Shown here: positions 1-9,113 of the stretch, piece by piece | How the letters are laid out: each line of letters begins with the position of its first letter | Position numbering within the stretch: position 1 is the first letter of the stretch | Assembly: GCA_910587645.1 (NCBI GenBank) | Contig: CAJUNA010000032.1 | Coordinates: 1 to 48,762, forward strand | Direction of reading: 5' to 3' | Source of the DNA: an uncultured Oscillospiraceae bacterium | Lineage (GTDB): Bacteria > Bacillota > Clostridia > Oscillospirales > Oscillospiraceae | DNA length: 48,762 bases | Notes under the pieces: model-generated | Told to the model about the DNA's origin: nothing | What the model saw: only the letters and a program-made list of their open reading frames with translations | Database searches by the model: none | Made by a program: the position numbers and the translations under genes

Positions 1-3
1 ACA

Positions 4-70
4 ACGGCCCCGTCGAGGGGCCGTGTGGAATTCAATCGCGCATGGGCGCTCGATGCGCCCATTGCGCGAT
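4..70. other. Two strong hairpins at the window edge
   Basis: Two inverted repeats lie back to back. The first has 8-bp GC-rich arms at 4-11 and 17-24. The second has 15-bp arms at about 35-49 and 55-70, with one unpaired base and a 5-nt loop. Neither is followed by a clear T-run. They may belong to a gene outside the window. I see no supported gene between 1 and 253. Confidence 0.5.
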
Positions 71-181
71 CTACGCAGGAATACTTTGTGTATTTCAAGA
101 TTTTTTAACGCTGTACAGCGGAAAAAGATCCGCCCTTTGGGTGTTTTGACATTTTTCAAACAAGCCCTAAGCCAGAAAAAT

Positions 182-213
182 CCGCCGCAGGATACCATGG
201 TATCCTGCGGCGG
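182..213 (-). terminator. Intrinsic terminator of the VTT-GT2 unit
   Basis: A perfect 32-bp palindrome lies 41 bp beyond the stop codon of the glycosyltransferase. Read on the minus strand it is followed by a T-rich stretch, the form of a rho-independent terminator. Confidence 0.8.
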
Positions 214-253
214 CCTGGGCCATCGGGCAATTTCCCTGCCTATCAGGGCGTTT

Positions 254-1507
254 TTATTTAAGCTCCTGCACCGACATGACCGCCCGATGCTTGATGGGCT
301 TCCACTCCACCTTACCAAACAGCGCGCAAATCGTAATCGGCACATAAGTGGCCATAAAAATGGGGAACGTCAAGGTATAAACCACCTTTTTCCAGGAGGA
401 CGTACGGATTCTCTTCCACTGGGTTATGGTAGTGATCGCCCCCGCCAGCAGCAGCAGCAGATATGGCACCGCGAAACTCATGGCGGCAGCACCCAGCATG
501 GGAAGGATCCGCCCGCCGTTCAGCAGCTCCAGCACCGTAGCCAGCACCCCGACCACCACGCCGCATACCGTGAGCACAATCGCCGGCGCCATAGACAGCA
601 GCAGGTCCAGGCAGCTCAGCCCGTTTTTCCGCGTGATGTGGCCGGCCAGCCGACCCCCCTGGCGGAGCAGGACAAGCATATTCCCCCGGACCCAGCGCAT
701 CCGCTGGCGGATGGACTGGCGGAGCTGGGTGGGCTGTTCATCGTACAGCTCCGCCTCGCCGCAGTACCCGATCTTCTCCCCCTCCAGGATGCTGTGGATA
801 GTAAACTCCGTATCCTCACTGAGGGAGTGGAAGGGCCAGCCGTTGCAGCGGAGCATGATCTCCCGGCTGAACATATACCCGGTGCCGGACACCATGGCGC
901 TCAGCCCCAGCCGGGTGCGCGGGCCATTTAAAAACGCCGCGTCCCGCAGGAACCAGAGCCCGTAACCGGCGGAAATCCAGTTATCGCCGTAGTTCTTGGA
1001 ATTACGGTAGCTGGTAACAATCGGATATTCCTCCCCGAACACCTCGTTCATCCGGGAGACGTAATCCGGCGCCAGCAGGTTATCCGCGTCAAACACAAAG
1101 TAACCGTCATAATACTGGCCGCCCCGCTCCTCCCGGATGTGGGTGAGCAGGAAATGCAGGGCGTACCCTTTGCCCACCCGGCAGGTATCATGGCGGCGGT
1201 AGACGGTAGCGCCGGCTTCCCGGGCAGCTTCGGCGGTATTGTCGGTGCAGTTATCCGCCACCACATAGACGTCCAGATGGTCCGAGGGATAATCCTGCCG
1301 CCGGATGCTGTCGATGAGCTGGGCGATAACCGCCTCCTCATTCCGCGCGGAAATCAGCACGGCGTAACGGCGGATTGGGGCGTTCCCCGACACCTTGTGC
1401 CTGCGCCACAGCGCCACCGGCACATACAGCAGTTGATAGAAATAGCACAGCAGAAACAGCACACCGATAATCCGGTTCATGTTTTGCAAAACGATCCATG
1501 CGCTCAT
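254..1507 (-). CDS. Membrane glycosyltransferase, GT2 family (cellulose/hyaluronan-synthase-like)
   Basis: This 417-residue protein probably builds or extends a surface polysaccharide at the cytoplasmic membrane. One membrane segment lies near residues 12-33. A GT-A catalytic domain follows with the GT2 landmarks: DN at 85-86, DAD at 140-142, ED at 231-232 and a QRMRW motif at 268-272, the processive-type Q(x)xRW signature. Several C-terminal membrane segments lie after about residue 305. The start overlaps the end of the upstream VTT gene by 4 bp (ATGA), so the two are translationally coupled. Family membership is clear; the sugar and the product are not. Confidence 0.88.
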   Translation of the reverse strand: MSAWIVLQNMNRIIGVLFLLCYFYQLLYVPVALWRRHKVSGNAPIRRYAVLISARNEEAVIAQLIDSIRRQDYPSDHLDVYVVADNCTDNTAEAAREAGATVYRRHDTCRVGKGYALHFLLTHIREERGGQYYDGYFVFDADNLLAPDYVSRMNEVFGEEYPIVTSYRNSKNYGDNWISAGYGLWFLRDAAFLNGPRTRLGLSAMVSGTGYMFSREIMLRCNGWPFHSLSEDTEFTIHSILEGEKIGYCGEAELYDEQPTQLRQSIRQRMRWVRGNMLVLLRQGGRLAGHITRKNGLSCLDLLLSMAPAIVLTVCGVVVGVLATVLELLNGGRILPMLGAAAMSFAVPYLLLLLAGAITTITQWKRIRTSSWKKVVYTLTFPIFMATYVPITICALFGKVEWKPIKHRAVMSVQELK

Positions 1508-2208
1508 ACGTCGCTCCTTTCCCGCGTCTGACAGACCTTACGATAGACCAGCAGCCCCGTGCCGCTGACCGCCATAGTAATCACGAACACCAAAACAGCG
1601 AAGGCGTAGTTCCCCATCCCCAGCGCGTCGCCGCCGATGGTAGAGGTGACGATGGAGGGGAAGGGGGCGACAGCACTAATCATCAGCCAGCTTCGCAGCG
1701 GCAGATTGGTCAGCCCCACCACGTAACAAAGTACGTCCTTCGGCGTCCCCGGCAAGAAGAACAGGAAGAATACCCAGAGCGTCAGCTTCCGCTTGTTTTG
1801 CAGTACCGACAGGGCGTTCAGCTGATCCAGGGGGAAGAATACCTCCACCGCCCTGGTGCCAAACCGCCTGACCAGCAAAAACACGGCCACCCGCCCCGCG
1901 AACGCGCCAGCCATGCACAGCAGCGTACCGTTTACCGCGCCGAAGGCGTACCCGGCGGCAATCTCCAGGGGCTCCCCGGGGATGACCGCCACCACGATCT
2001 GGAGCACGAGCATGCCCAGGAAGGCAATGGGGGCCAGTACCCCCTGCTCCTCCACCCAGGCTCGGAACCGCTCCGGCTCCTGGACGAATTGGATTAGCGG
2101 CTTTCCGGCGAAGATACACACCAGGATAGAGAGGACCACGAACAGGAATATCCCCGTCCCCGCGATCCAACGTTTTTGCTTCTGGGTCAGTGGCTTGCGC
2201 TCGCTCAT
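1504..2208 (-). CDS. VTT-domain (DedA/TVP38/TMEM64-like) membrane protein
   Basis: This 234-residue polytopic membrane protein starts with a hydrophilic, basic N terminus and then a first membrane segment. The VTT-type core has the glycine and proline-rich re-entrant motifs seen in the family (PGEPLEIAAGYAFG, FGTRAVEV, FLPGTPKDVLCYVVGLT). Some family members in bacteria have been linked to undecaprenyl-phosphate or lipid scrambling and envelope homeostasis. Coupling to a GT2 gene downstream fits a role in lipid-linked polymer export, but that is inference. Confidence 0.85.
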   Translation of the reverse strand: MSERKPLTQKQKRWIAGTGIFLFVVLSILVCIFAGKPLIQFVQEPERFRAWVEEQGVLAPIAFLGMLVLQIVVAVIPGEPLEIAAGYAFGAVNGTLLCMAGAFAGRVAVFLLVRRFGTRAVEVFFPLDQLNALSVLQNKRKLTLWVFFLFFLPGTPKDVLCYVVGLTNLPLRSWLMISAVAPFPSIVTSTIGGDALGMGNYAFAVLVFVITMAVSGTGLLVYRKVCQTRERSDV

Positions 2209-2243
2209 AGCTGTTTCCTTTCTCGGGAGGTTTTCTGTTACTT

Positions 2244-2272
2244 ATTCTACTAGGATTCCCATTAAAATGAAA
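2244..2272 (-). promoter_or_regulatory. Putative promoter of the VTT-GT2 unit
   Basis: On the minus strand a TAGAAT -10 (2244-2249) lies 17 bp from a weak TTTCAT -35 (2267-2272), just upstream of the VTT gene and after the terminator of the previous gene. Confidence 0.5.
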
Positions 2273-2313
2273 GAAGGGAAATCTATAAGATTTTTTTAAG
2301 TGTCCCAGGCGGC

Positions 2314-2350
2314 AAAAAAGGCAGGCAACGCCCCGCTGGCGTCACCTGCC
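2314..2350 (-). terminator. Intrinsic terminator overlapping the DHHW stop codon
   Basis: A GC-rich stem of about 13 bp followed by six T residues on the minus strand. The 5' arm includes the last codons and the stop of the DHHW-protein gene. It separates this unit from the VTT-GT2 unit. Confidence 0.85.
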
Positions 2351-3445
2351 CATAAATACCACGTCCAAATCCTTGACGAAATTCTCCACACTGTAGCAGA
2401 CAAAGATGAGATCGACCCCATTGTCCGCGGCATATTGGGCCACGGAAGTCCGGTTGTACCGCAGGTCCAGCAGATGAATCTCCCCAAAGTCCTGGGTCAG
2501 AAAAGGCGCAAGGCTGTCGCTGTAGCTGTCCCGGACCACCAGGATTTTCCGTCCGGACGCCGCCTGGGGACTGCGGATGATATACAGGGGCGCGTTACCG
2601 CCCAAAAAGGAGGAGTACTGGTCCTTCTCCCCCAAAAACCGCTCCACATACAGCCCGTGGGTCTCCTGGCCCAATACGTCCTCCACCGTAACGCCGTCCC
2701 CGGGAATATACCGCTGGATACTGTCCGGCGGGAGCCAGTGGACACCGGAGGTGGAATAGAGCGTACCGTTAAAATTTTCAGAGACCGTCTCCGGACTGCC
2801 TAGGGGCGCAAAGGGCTCTCCCATGGCGTCCATCAGCGCGGCGTATCCCTCCCAGGCCCCCGCACTGGTCCAATGGTGGTCTGTGCGGTAGAAGAGGTTC
2901 GCGGACGCGCTCTGCCGCAGCCTCCCGGCGATATCAACCCACACCGCGTCCGGGACCCCGGCCTTCACCTGCTCCAGGTAAGCCGTCTGATCAAAATTTT
3001 CCGACCCGGCGGGCAGCAGGCCACGGTAGGCCTCCGCCGCCGTAGGAATCATCCCGAGATACACGGGGATATCCGTCAGCTCCGTCAGCCGCCGCACAAA
3101 TTCGATATTCTGCTCCGCCCGCCCGGTATCCTCCAGCTTATGGATCAAGCGGTCCCCGCAGAGGTAGACGCCGTGGAACTCACGCTTTCCCAGCAGGTAC
3201 TCATACCGGTTTTTCAGCCCCATCCAGCCGTCCCGCAAAGGGAACTGGTCTTCCAGATAGGTCTCCACCCCGGCGGTAAAACTGCCGTCCAGCAGGCCCT
3301 TCCAGGAAAATTCCGGAACCTGGGCCAAGCTCCGGTTCTCCACAGCGGAGAAATCCTTGTCCGGCAAAAGGATGTGCAGGATGCCAAATCCCGCCAAAAA
3401 AGCGCAGAAAATCACGGCTGTGATCCGCGCGGAAACTTTTGACAC
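2342..3445 (-). CDS. DHHW-family protein (AlgJ/AlgX-like, polymer O-acylation)
   Basis: A 367-residue protein with an N-terminal signal anchor (about residues 8-27) and an extracytoplasmic SGNH-like domain. It has the ENRSLA motif near residue 36, the YRTDHHWTS block that names the family and a late VVRDSYSDS block. AlgJ/AlgX-type proteins complete the transfer of acyl groups to exported polysaccharides after an MBOAT protein has moved the acyl group across the membrane. The partner MBOAT gene lies 15 bp upstream. The start is GTG at 3445, preceded by a strong AAGGAGGGGGAG site. Confidence 0.85.
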   Translation of the reverse strand: MSKVSARITAVIFCAFLAGFGILHILLPDKDFSAVENRSLAQVPEFSWKGLLDGSFTAGVETYLEDQFPLRDGWMGLKNRYEYLLGKREFHGVYLCGDRLIHKLEDTGRAEQNIEFVRRLTELTDIPVYLGMIPTAAEAYRGLLPAGSENFDQTAYLEQVKAGVPDAVWVDIAGRLRQSASANLFYRTDHHWTSAGAWEGYAALMDAMGEPFAPLGSPETVSENFNGTLYSTSGVHWLPPDSIQRYIPGDGVTVEDVLGQETHGLYVERFLGEKDQYSSFLGGNAPLYIIRSPQAASGRKILVVRDSYSDSLAPFLTQDFGEIHLLDLRYNRTSVAQYAADNGVDLIFVCYSVENFVKDLDVVFMGR

Positions 3446-3460
3446 GTTCTCTCCCCCTCC

Positions 3461-4846
3461 TTAAAACCGGAAATATAAAAATGGGTTGTACCCCGCATCC
3501 ACCAGGGACGCGGTGCATAAAACCAGGGCGGCCAGCACCAAAACCGGCTGTAAGGCAGCCTGCCCGCGCTCCCCCAGCTTGTCCCATACGCGCTTCATCA
3601 GCGGCGTGGAACCGATGGCCAGGATCACCAGCGTAGGCAGATAGGTGCGCAGCCGGTAGCCGTCCACAGGGGCGTACAGCCCTCCGCCGCCAAACAGGGA
3701 GCGGAAATACGCCCCCAGCCGCCCCATATCCTCCACCGCGAACAGTGCCCAGCCCATAAGGACAATCAGCATGGTATAGGCATGCCGCAAAACGTCCGGA
3801 AGCTTTTCCAGGCATTTCCCCAGAAACAGCCGCTCCGCCAGCATCCACAGGCCGTAATACAGCCCCCACAGCAGGAAATTCCATCCCGCGCCATGCCAGA
3901 TGCCGGTCAGGAGCCAGACGGTGAGGATATTCCGGATCCATTTTGCCTTTGAAACACGGTTCCCGCCCAGGGGGAAGTAGACGTACTCCCGAAACCAGGT
4001 GGTCAGGGAGATATGCCACCGCTTCCAAAACTCCACCACGGACTTGGAGATATAGGGGTAGTTAAAGTTCTCCAAAAATTCGAACCCCAGCATCCGCCCC
4101 AGCCCGATCGCCATATCACTGTACCCGGAGAAGTCAAAATAGATCTGGAACGCGTAAGCCGCCAGCCCCATCCACGCACCTGCGGCGCTCAGGCTTCCGG
4201 CGGCAAGGCTCTGGTCCCAGAGCTGGCCGATGGCGTTGGCCAGCAGCACCTTTTTGGCCGCGCCCACAGAGAACCGCCGGATACCAGAGACAAATTTTTC
4301 CAGATCCTCCCTGCGCCCCTCCAGTTGTTCCGCCACGGACTTGTAGCGGACGATAGGCCCGGCGATCAACTGGGGAAACAGCGTCACATAGGCGCCGAAG
4401 GTCACTACATTCTTCTGCACTGGCGCGTCCCGGCGGTACACATCGATCGTATAGCTCATGGTCTGGAAGGTATAGAAGCTAATCCCGATCGGCAGCGGCA
4501 GCCCCAGTACCGGCAGCCCCAGCCCGGTGAAAGCGTTCACATTGGCGGCGATAAAGTCCCAGTACTTAAAAAAGACAAGGATCGCCAGATTGAAGAAGAC
4601 GGAGGACGCCACCGCCCGCCGCGCCTTCCGGCCATCGTCCCGCCACCGCTCCACCAGCATCCCGTGGACGTAATCCACAGCGATGGACAGGAACATAATC
4701 AGGATATAGACCGGCTCCCCCCAGCCATAAAAAAACAGGCTGACCAGCAGCAAAATAAGGTTTCGCAGCTTCAGCGGGGAAACCTTATAGACGGCCAGCA
4801 CCGCCATCAAATAGAAAAACAGAAAGGGCAAACTGGAAAAAATCAT
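3461..4846 (-). CDS. MBOAT-family O-acyltransferase (AlgI-like)
   Basis: A 461-residue polytopic membrane protein. The MBOAT core includes SYTIDVYRRD, PQLIAGPIVRY, FDFSGYSDMAIG and the two conserved histidine motifs RWHISLTTW (His278) and TGIWHGAGWNF (His318), the second being the expected catalytic site. AlgI-type proteins bring acyl groups through the membrane for O-acylation of alginate, cellulose or wall polymers. Together with the DHHW protein downstream and the DUF4358 lipoprotein upstream it forms the acylation cluster common in Clostridia. The accepted polymer is unknown. Confidence 0.93.
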   Translation of the reverse strand: MIFSSLPFLFFYLMAVLAVYKVSPLKLRNLILLLVSLFFYGWGEPVYILIMFLSIAVDYVHGMLVERWRDDGRKARRAVASSVFFNLAILVFFKYWDFIAANVNAFTGLGLPVLGLPLPIGISFYTFQTMSYTIDVYRRDAPVQKNVVTFGAYVTLFPQLIAGPIVRYKSVAEQLEGRREDLEKFVSGIRRFSVGAAKKVLLANAIGQLWDQSLAAGSLSAAGAWMGLAAYAFQIYFDFSGYSDMAIGLGRMLGFEFLENFNYPYISKSVVEFWKRWHISLTTWFREYVYFPLGGNRVSKAKWIRNILTVWLLTGIWHGAGWNFLLWGLYYGLWMLAERLFLGKCLEKLPDVLRHAYTMLIVLMGWALFAVEDMGRLGAYFRSLFGGGGLYAPVDGYRLRTYLPTLVILAIGSTPLMKRVWDKLGERGQAALQPVLVLAALVLCTASLVDAGYNPFLYFRF

Positions 4847-4914
4847 ATTTTTCTCCCTTTACATGCCCGCGGGGGGCGGCACAACGGCCGTCCCCCACAG
4901 GTTCGTTACGCGCC

Positions 4915-5403
4915 TTACGCAAAAAGGGCGTTGAAAGCGGACACCGCCTCCGCCTGCTGCTCACCGGCGCAGATCAGCGCCACCACCGCACCCTGGGTAA
5001 TGATCTCAGCCTTCTGCCAGCCCTCCACCGTCATAGGGTAGAAAGCGCCGCCGTTGATCTGGGCATCGATGCGGGCCTGGAAGATCTCCGCCACCGCCTG
5101 GGCGCTGGCCGCGTCCTCCAGCTCCACCAGCGCGAACTCACAGGGTACTGAAGTAATCGCCGCAGTCTTGAGCACCGCCTGCTTCGTTGCGTAATTCTCC
5201 AGGCCGGGATAGACCTGCCCCACCAGATCCGTCTCCACGTCCATCATGGCGGGGGTGTTGTCCGCGCCCAGAGACGCCATGAAGTCCTCATAGTACTGGT
5301 TCAGATCCGGCGCGTCCTTCGCCGTCTCCCCCCCTTTACCGCCGCAGGCGGCCAGGGCAAGCAGCAAAACCGCGCTCAAAATAATGCTGGTTAACTTTTT
5401 CAT
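4915..5403 (-). CDS. DUF4358-type lipoprotein
   Basis: A 162-residue secreted lipoprotein. The signal peptide ends in a lipobox with Cys20 (LAAC). The mature part has two similar lobes and an ending ELVxxE/ICAG-like pattern as in DUF4358 proteins, which often sit next to MBOAT and DHHW genes in Clostridia. The start at 5403 is chosen because GGAGG lies 8 bp upstream and the signal peptide begins there; a longer reading would add nine residues with no signal-peptide logic. Exact function is unknown. Confidence 0.8.
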   Translation of the reverse strand: MKKLTSIILSAVLLLALAACGGKGGETAKDAPDLNQYYEDFMASLGADNTPAMMDVETDLVGQVYPGLENYATKQAVLKTAAITSVPCEFALVELEDAASAQAVAEIFQARIDAQINGGAFYPMTVEGWQKAEIITQGAVVALICAGEQQAEAVSAFNALFA

Positions 5404-5514
5404 GTGATGTGTTCCTCCAAAGATTTTCATTTTCTGTCCGGAATCCGGATCCGTCCATATAGACGGCCCCCGTCTGAAATTGTTCCCCGGAAACAGAAAA
5501 ACTTTCCCCGAAAG

Positions 5515-6552
5515 CTACAGCATCTCAATTTCCTTCATCAGCTCGTCCACCAGCCGTTCCTGGGGGACCTTCCGCAGGATTTGCCCCTTGCGGAAAATCA
5601 GCCCCTCGCCCAGCCCACCGGCGATGCCCACATCGGCGGCGGACGCCTCGCCCGGCCCATTCACCGCGCAGCCCATGACCGCCACAGTAATCGGCTTTTT
5701 GCAGCCCGCCAGGCGCCGCTCCACCTCCTCCGCCATGGGGATGAGGTCAATGTTGGTCCGTCCGCAGGTAGGGCAGGCAATCAGGTTAGGCCCCTCCCGC
5801 CGCAGCCCCGCCGCCGCGAGGATCCGCTTCGCCGCGTAGACCTCCTCCACAGGATCCGCCGTCAAAGTGACCCGCAGGGTATCCCCCACGCCCAAACACA
5901 GTAACCCGCCAATGCCCATGGCGGATTTCAGCAGCCCCATAGACGGCGTTCCCGCCTCCGTGACCCCCAGGTGCAGCGGATAAGGCCGCCGCTGGCTCAG
6001 CAGCCGGTAGGCCTCCATCGTCACCGGCACAGAGGAGCACTTAACAGAGATACAGAGATCGGTAAAGCCGGACCGCTCCAGCAAAGCCGCGTGGCCCAGC
6101 GCGCTCTCCACCAAAGCTTCCGGGGTGGCGCCGCCATACTTGCGCAGCAGCTCTTTTTCCAGGGAACCCCCGTTCACGCCGATACGGATCGGGATTTTCC
6201 CCGCCTGGCAGGCGTCCGCCACAGCCTTTACCCGGTCTTCGCCGCCGATATTGCCAGGATTGATCCGGATTTTGTCAACCCCCTGGGCGGCGCACTCCAG
6301 CGCCAGCTTGTAATCAAAATGGATGTCCGCCACCAGCGGGATGTGGATGCCGCTTTTGATCCGGCCAACAGCCCTTGCTGCGGCCATGTCAGGGACGGCC
6401 ACCCGGACAATCTCGCACCCGGCCTCCTCCAGCCGGAGGATCTGCTCCACAGTAGCGGGGACATCATGGGTCTTGGTATTGCACATCGACTGGATGGAGA
6501 CGGGCGCGCCCCCTCCAACGGGGACGTTCCCCACAAGGATCTGTTTTGTCAT
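5515..6552 (-). CDS. ispG: 4-hydroxy-3-methylbut-2-enyl diphosphate synthase
   Basis: IspG (GcpE) catalyses the reductive step from MEcPP to HMBPP in the non-mevalonate isoprenoid pathway, using a 4Fe-4S cluster. The 345-residue protein starts with the VGNVPVGGGAPVSIQSMCNT block, continues with a TIM-barrel (PLVADIHFDYKLAL, RINPGNIG, VNGGSLE) and ends with the cluster-binding region: CPTCGRTNIDL and MGCAVNGPGEA hold the three expected cysteines. Its start overlaps the rseP stop by 4 bp. It is the last gene of the lipid/isoprenoid operon. The length is normal for the short bacterial form. Confidence 0.97.
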   Translation of the reverse strand: MTKQILVGNVPVGGGAPVSIQSMCNTKTHDVPATVEQILRLEEAGCEIVRVAVPDMAAARAVGRIKSGIHIPLVADIHFDYKLALECAAQGVDKIRINPGNIGGEDRVKAVADACQAGKIPIRIGVNGGSLEKELLRKYGGATPEALVESALGHAALLERSGFTDLCISVKCSSVPVTMEAYRLLSQRRPYPLHLGVTEAGTPSMGLLKSAMGIGGLLCLGVGDTLRVTLTADPVEEVYAAKRILAAAGLRREGPNLIACPTCGRTNIDLIPMAEEVERRLAGCKKPITVAVMGCAVNGPGEASAADVGIAGGLGEGLIFRKGQILRKVPQERLVDELMKEIEML

Positions 6553-7625
6553 GGCGCCGCCTCCGGACGAATCAGCTTCATCACATCGTTAAAGGTAACA
6601 AACAGCATCAAGGCCATCAGCAGCGCCAAAAAGACCATATTGATGGCCGCTTCATATTTCACAGGGATTTTCTTGTGGAACAGCTTCTCGCCCACCGTAG
6701 AAACAATCAAAAACAGGATATGCCCCCCATCCAGCGCGGGGATAGGCAGCAGGTTCATCACCGACAGGTTCACGGAAATGAACGCGCCGAAGTAAATAAT
6801 ATTTGCCAGCGCATCGGCGATGCTGGCGCTCTGATTGCCCACCTGGTTGATGGTAGAGACAATCCCCACCGGCCCATTGAGGTCGCTGACCTCCGCGCCG
6901 CCGTTCAGGAGCATTTGCAGGCTGAACCATACCGTCCGTACAAAATCAATTGCATTATACCAAGTGTATTGGATCTTCGTTCCCAAAGTTGCTTCCTTCA
7001 CCTTGGCAGAGCGGTAAAAGCCGTACCCCTCGTAAGGATTCCCCTCGCTGTCGCTGAACGTGCCGATGGCCAGATCGTGGAAAGCCACCTTCTCCCCATC
7101 CCGCAGGACTTCCAGGTCAATAGGATTCCCCTTCGCCACCATCAAAAGCAGGTCGATGTCGTTGGTCAAATAAATCCTGGAGCCATTGATGGAGTAAAAT
7201 TCATCCCCCTCCAGCAATGCCCCGCCATTAACCTGTTCAAACTCCGGCGCGCAGCCTGCCACCGTAGGCACCAAAAATCCCGCTGCCTGGAAATTCAGAA
7301 CCAGCAGGATCAAAACGCCCACCAAGAAATTCATCATCGCCCCGGCGGCAAACACAAAGACTTTTTTCCAAAAGCCCTGGTTGCCGATGCTGTGGGGGTC
7401 ATCGGACTGTTCTTCTTCCCCCTCCAGGGCACAGAAGCCGCCGATCGGAAAGGCGCGGAGGGAAAAGGCCGTCCCCTTTTTCCCCTCTTTTTTCCAAATC
7501 AGCGGCCCCATGCCGATTGAAAACTCATGGACGGTGACGCCGCACAGCCGGGCGGCGATAAAGTGGCCCCACTCATGGGCCGCGATCAGGATACCAAAGA
7601 GAAGGATAGCTAAAATAATATACAT
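6549..7625 (-). CDS. rseP: Site-2 zinc metalloprotease RseP
   Basis: An intramembrane protease of 358 residues. HEWGH (residues 17-21) in the first membrane segment is the zinc site, and LPIPALDGGH near the C terminus carries the third ligand. A PDZ domain occupies the middle. In Firmicutes such proteases cut anti-sigma factors or remnant signal peptides in the membrane. The start at 7625 is supported by AGAGGT 7 bp upstream; the open frame runs on for 42 codons with no site. Downstream it overlaps ispG, upstream it is separated from dxr by 235 bp. Confidence 0.95.
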   Translation of the reverse strand: MYIILAILLFGILIAAHEWGHFIAARLCGVTVHEFSIGMGPLIWKKEGKKGTAFSLRAFPIGGFCALEGEEEQSDDPHSIGNQGFWKKVFVFAAGAMMNFLVGVLILLVLNFQAAGFLVPTVAGCAPEFEQVNGGALLEGDEFYSINGSRIYLTNDIDLLLMVAKGNPIDLEVLRDGEKVAFHDLAIGTFSDSEGNPYEGYGFYRSAKVKEATLGTKIQYTWYNAIDFVRTVWFSLQMLLNGGAEVSDLNGPVGIVSTINQVGNQSASIADALANIIYFGAFISVNLSVMNLLPIPALDGGHILFLIVSTVGEKLFHKKIPVKYEAAINMVFLALLMALMLFVTFNDVMKLIRPEAAP

Positions 7626-7860
7626 GGTATTACCTCTTTGCGGGTAGTTCTTGTGTGCCCCGTGGGCGCACAGGATAAAATTTTTCCCAAAGGTTGCACA
7701 TCGGCGTGCAACTTTCCCCCGTTTGCGGCCTAAGGGTGTAGCGAGCGTCACCTACCGGAACTTCGCGCGTTCAAACAAAAACGCTCAACAGGACTGATCC
7801 TCCTGGAAAAATCCCCTCGCGCCGGTTGCAAACGGAGGCACCTTGACAACAGTATACTCT
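7626..7860. other. Noncoding spacer between dxr and rseP
   Basis: A 235-bp gap inside an otherwise tight operon. It contains a short hairpin with 7-bp arms (GTTGCAC/GTGCAAC, 7694-7713). No T-run, promoter or supported gene is evident. Confidence 0.4.
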
Positions 7861-9015
7861 CTAATGAAAAGGGATATTCTCTCGGACAAATTCCCTGCCC
7901 CGGCGGTCAGCGTCCAGGATTTCCTCCATGGAGGGACGGGAAATATTGGGAATTTTCTCCAGCGCCCCCGCGGCCAGCTCCGGTATTTCCCCAAAGGGGA
8001 TCATTTCTCTCCGGAACAGCTCCACCGCTTCCTCATTCGCGGCGTTCAAAACCGTGCAGCATGTCCCCCCCGCCTTCGCGCAGTCCATGGCCATTTTCAA
8101 GCAGGGGAACGCCTCCAAATCCGGCGGCGCAAAGGTCAGCGGAGGGCAATTCAAAAGGTCCAGGGGCGGCTGTTCCGATTTCCTCCGCTCCGGGTAAGTC
8201 AAGGCGTACCGGATTGGCAAGCGCATGTCCGGCGTCCCCATCTGGGCCAGCACCGCCCCATCGGTAAACTCCACCATGGAGTGGATGATGCTCTGCCGGT
8301 GGATCACCACGCTGACCTGTTCCGGCGCCACCCGGAACAGGCGCATAGCTTCGATATATTCCAATCCCTTGTTCATCAGCGTGGCGCAGTCGATGGTAAT
8401 TTTCTCCCCCATGGACCAATTGGGGTGGCGGAGGGCGTCCGCTTTTGTTTTTTTCGCCAGCTCCGCCCTGCCCAGGCCATAAAAAGGCCCGCCGGAGCAG
8501 GTCAGGACCAGCCGCTTGACCTCTCCCCGGTCCCGGCAGCCCTGCATACATTGAAAAATTGCCGAATGCTCGCTGTCCACGGGAATAATCTCCGCGCCGT
8601 AGCGCCGCGCGGCTTCCATCACCAGCTCCCCCGCGCAGACCAGGGTTTCCTTGTTGGCGAAAGCCACCCGCTTTCCCGCCTCCACCGCCGCCATAGTAGG
8701 CCACAGCGCCGCCATGCCAACAACGGCGGTAACCACCGCTTCGCTCTCCGGCAGGGAAGCCGCCCGGCGCAGGCCGTCCAGTCCGTAGGCCACCTCAATT
8801 TTCAAATCCGCCAGCCGCCGTGCCAGCTCCAGCGCCGGTTCCAAATCGTATACCGCCACCAATTGGGGACGGAACGCCCGGGCCTGCTGTTCCAGCAGTT
8901 CAATGCTGCTTCTGGCTGTCAGGGCGGCGACCCTGATGCCCTGCTCCCGGCACACATCCAGGGTCTGCCGCCCGATGGAGCCGGTGGAACCAAGAAGGGA
9001 TATTGTGTTTACCAT
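7861..9015 (-). CDS. dxr: 1-deoxy-D-xylulose 5-phosphate reductoisomerase
   Basis: Dxr converts DXP to MEP with NADPH, the first committed step of the MEP pathway that IspG continues. The 384-residue protein begins with the Rossmann motif GSTGSIGRQTLDV and carries NKETLVCAGEL, PVDSEHSAIFQ, the flexible-loop TCSGGPFY and MGEKITIDCATLMNKGLE, which holds the metal and substrate ligands. The start at 9015 has GGAGG 5 bp upstream. It lies between the GNAT gene and rseP in the operon. Confidence 0.97.
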   Translation of the reverse strand: MVNTISLLGSTGSIGRQTLDVCREQGIRVAALTARSSIELLEQQARAFRPQLVAVYDLEPALELARRLADLKIEVAYGLDGLRRAASLPESEAVVTAVVGMAALWPTMAAVEAGKRVAFANKETLVCAGELVMEAARRYGAEIIPVDSEHSAIFQCMQGCRDRGEVKRLVLTCSGGPFYGLGRAELAKKTKADALRHPNWSMGEKITIDCATLMNKGLEYIEAMRLFRVAPEQVSVVIHRQSIIHSMVEFTDGAVLAQMGTPDMRLPIRYALTYPERRKSEQPPLDLLNCPPLTFAPPDLEAFPCLKMAMDCAKAGGTCCTVLNAANEEAVELFRREMIPFGEIPELAAGALEKIPNISRPSMEEILDADRRGREFVRENIPFH

Positions 9016-9113
9016 ACGTCCTCCAAAGCAGGATAAACTGCCAAGTTTTCCATCGTGGGAACCGCCTGCGGTCAAACAGCCTTTCGTACCGGAAAGAATC
9101 CCCTTCTCAAAAA

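Noticed and set aside
4013..5041. Long plus-strand open frame opposite the MBOAT and lipoprotein genes
   Set aside because: Pro/Gln/His/Arg-rich product typical of the reverse strand of GC-rich genes; the minus-strand frames have clear family motifs.
7785..7994. 69-codon minus-strand frame over the dxr 3' end
   Set aside because: It overlaps the dxr coding region in another phase and has no homology pattern or suitable start site.
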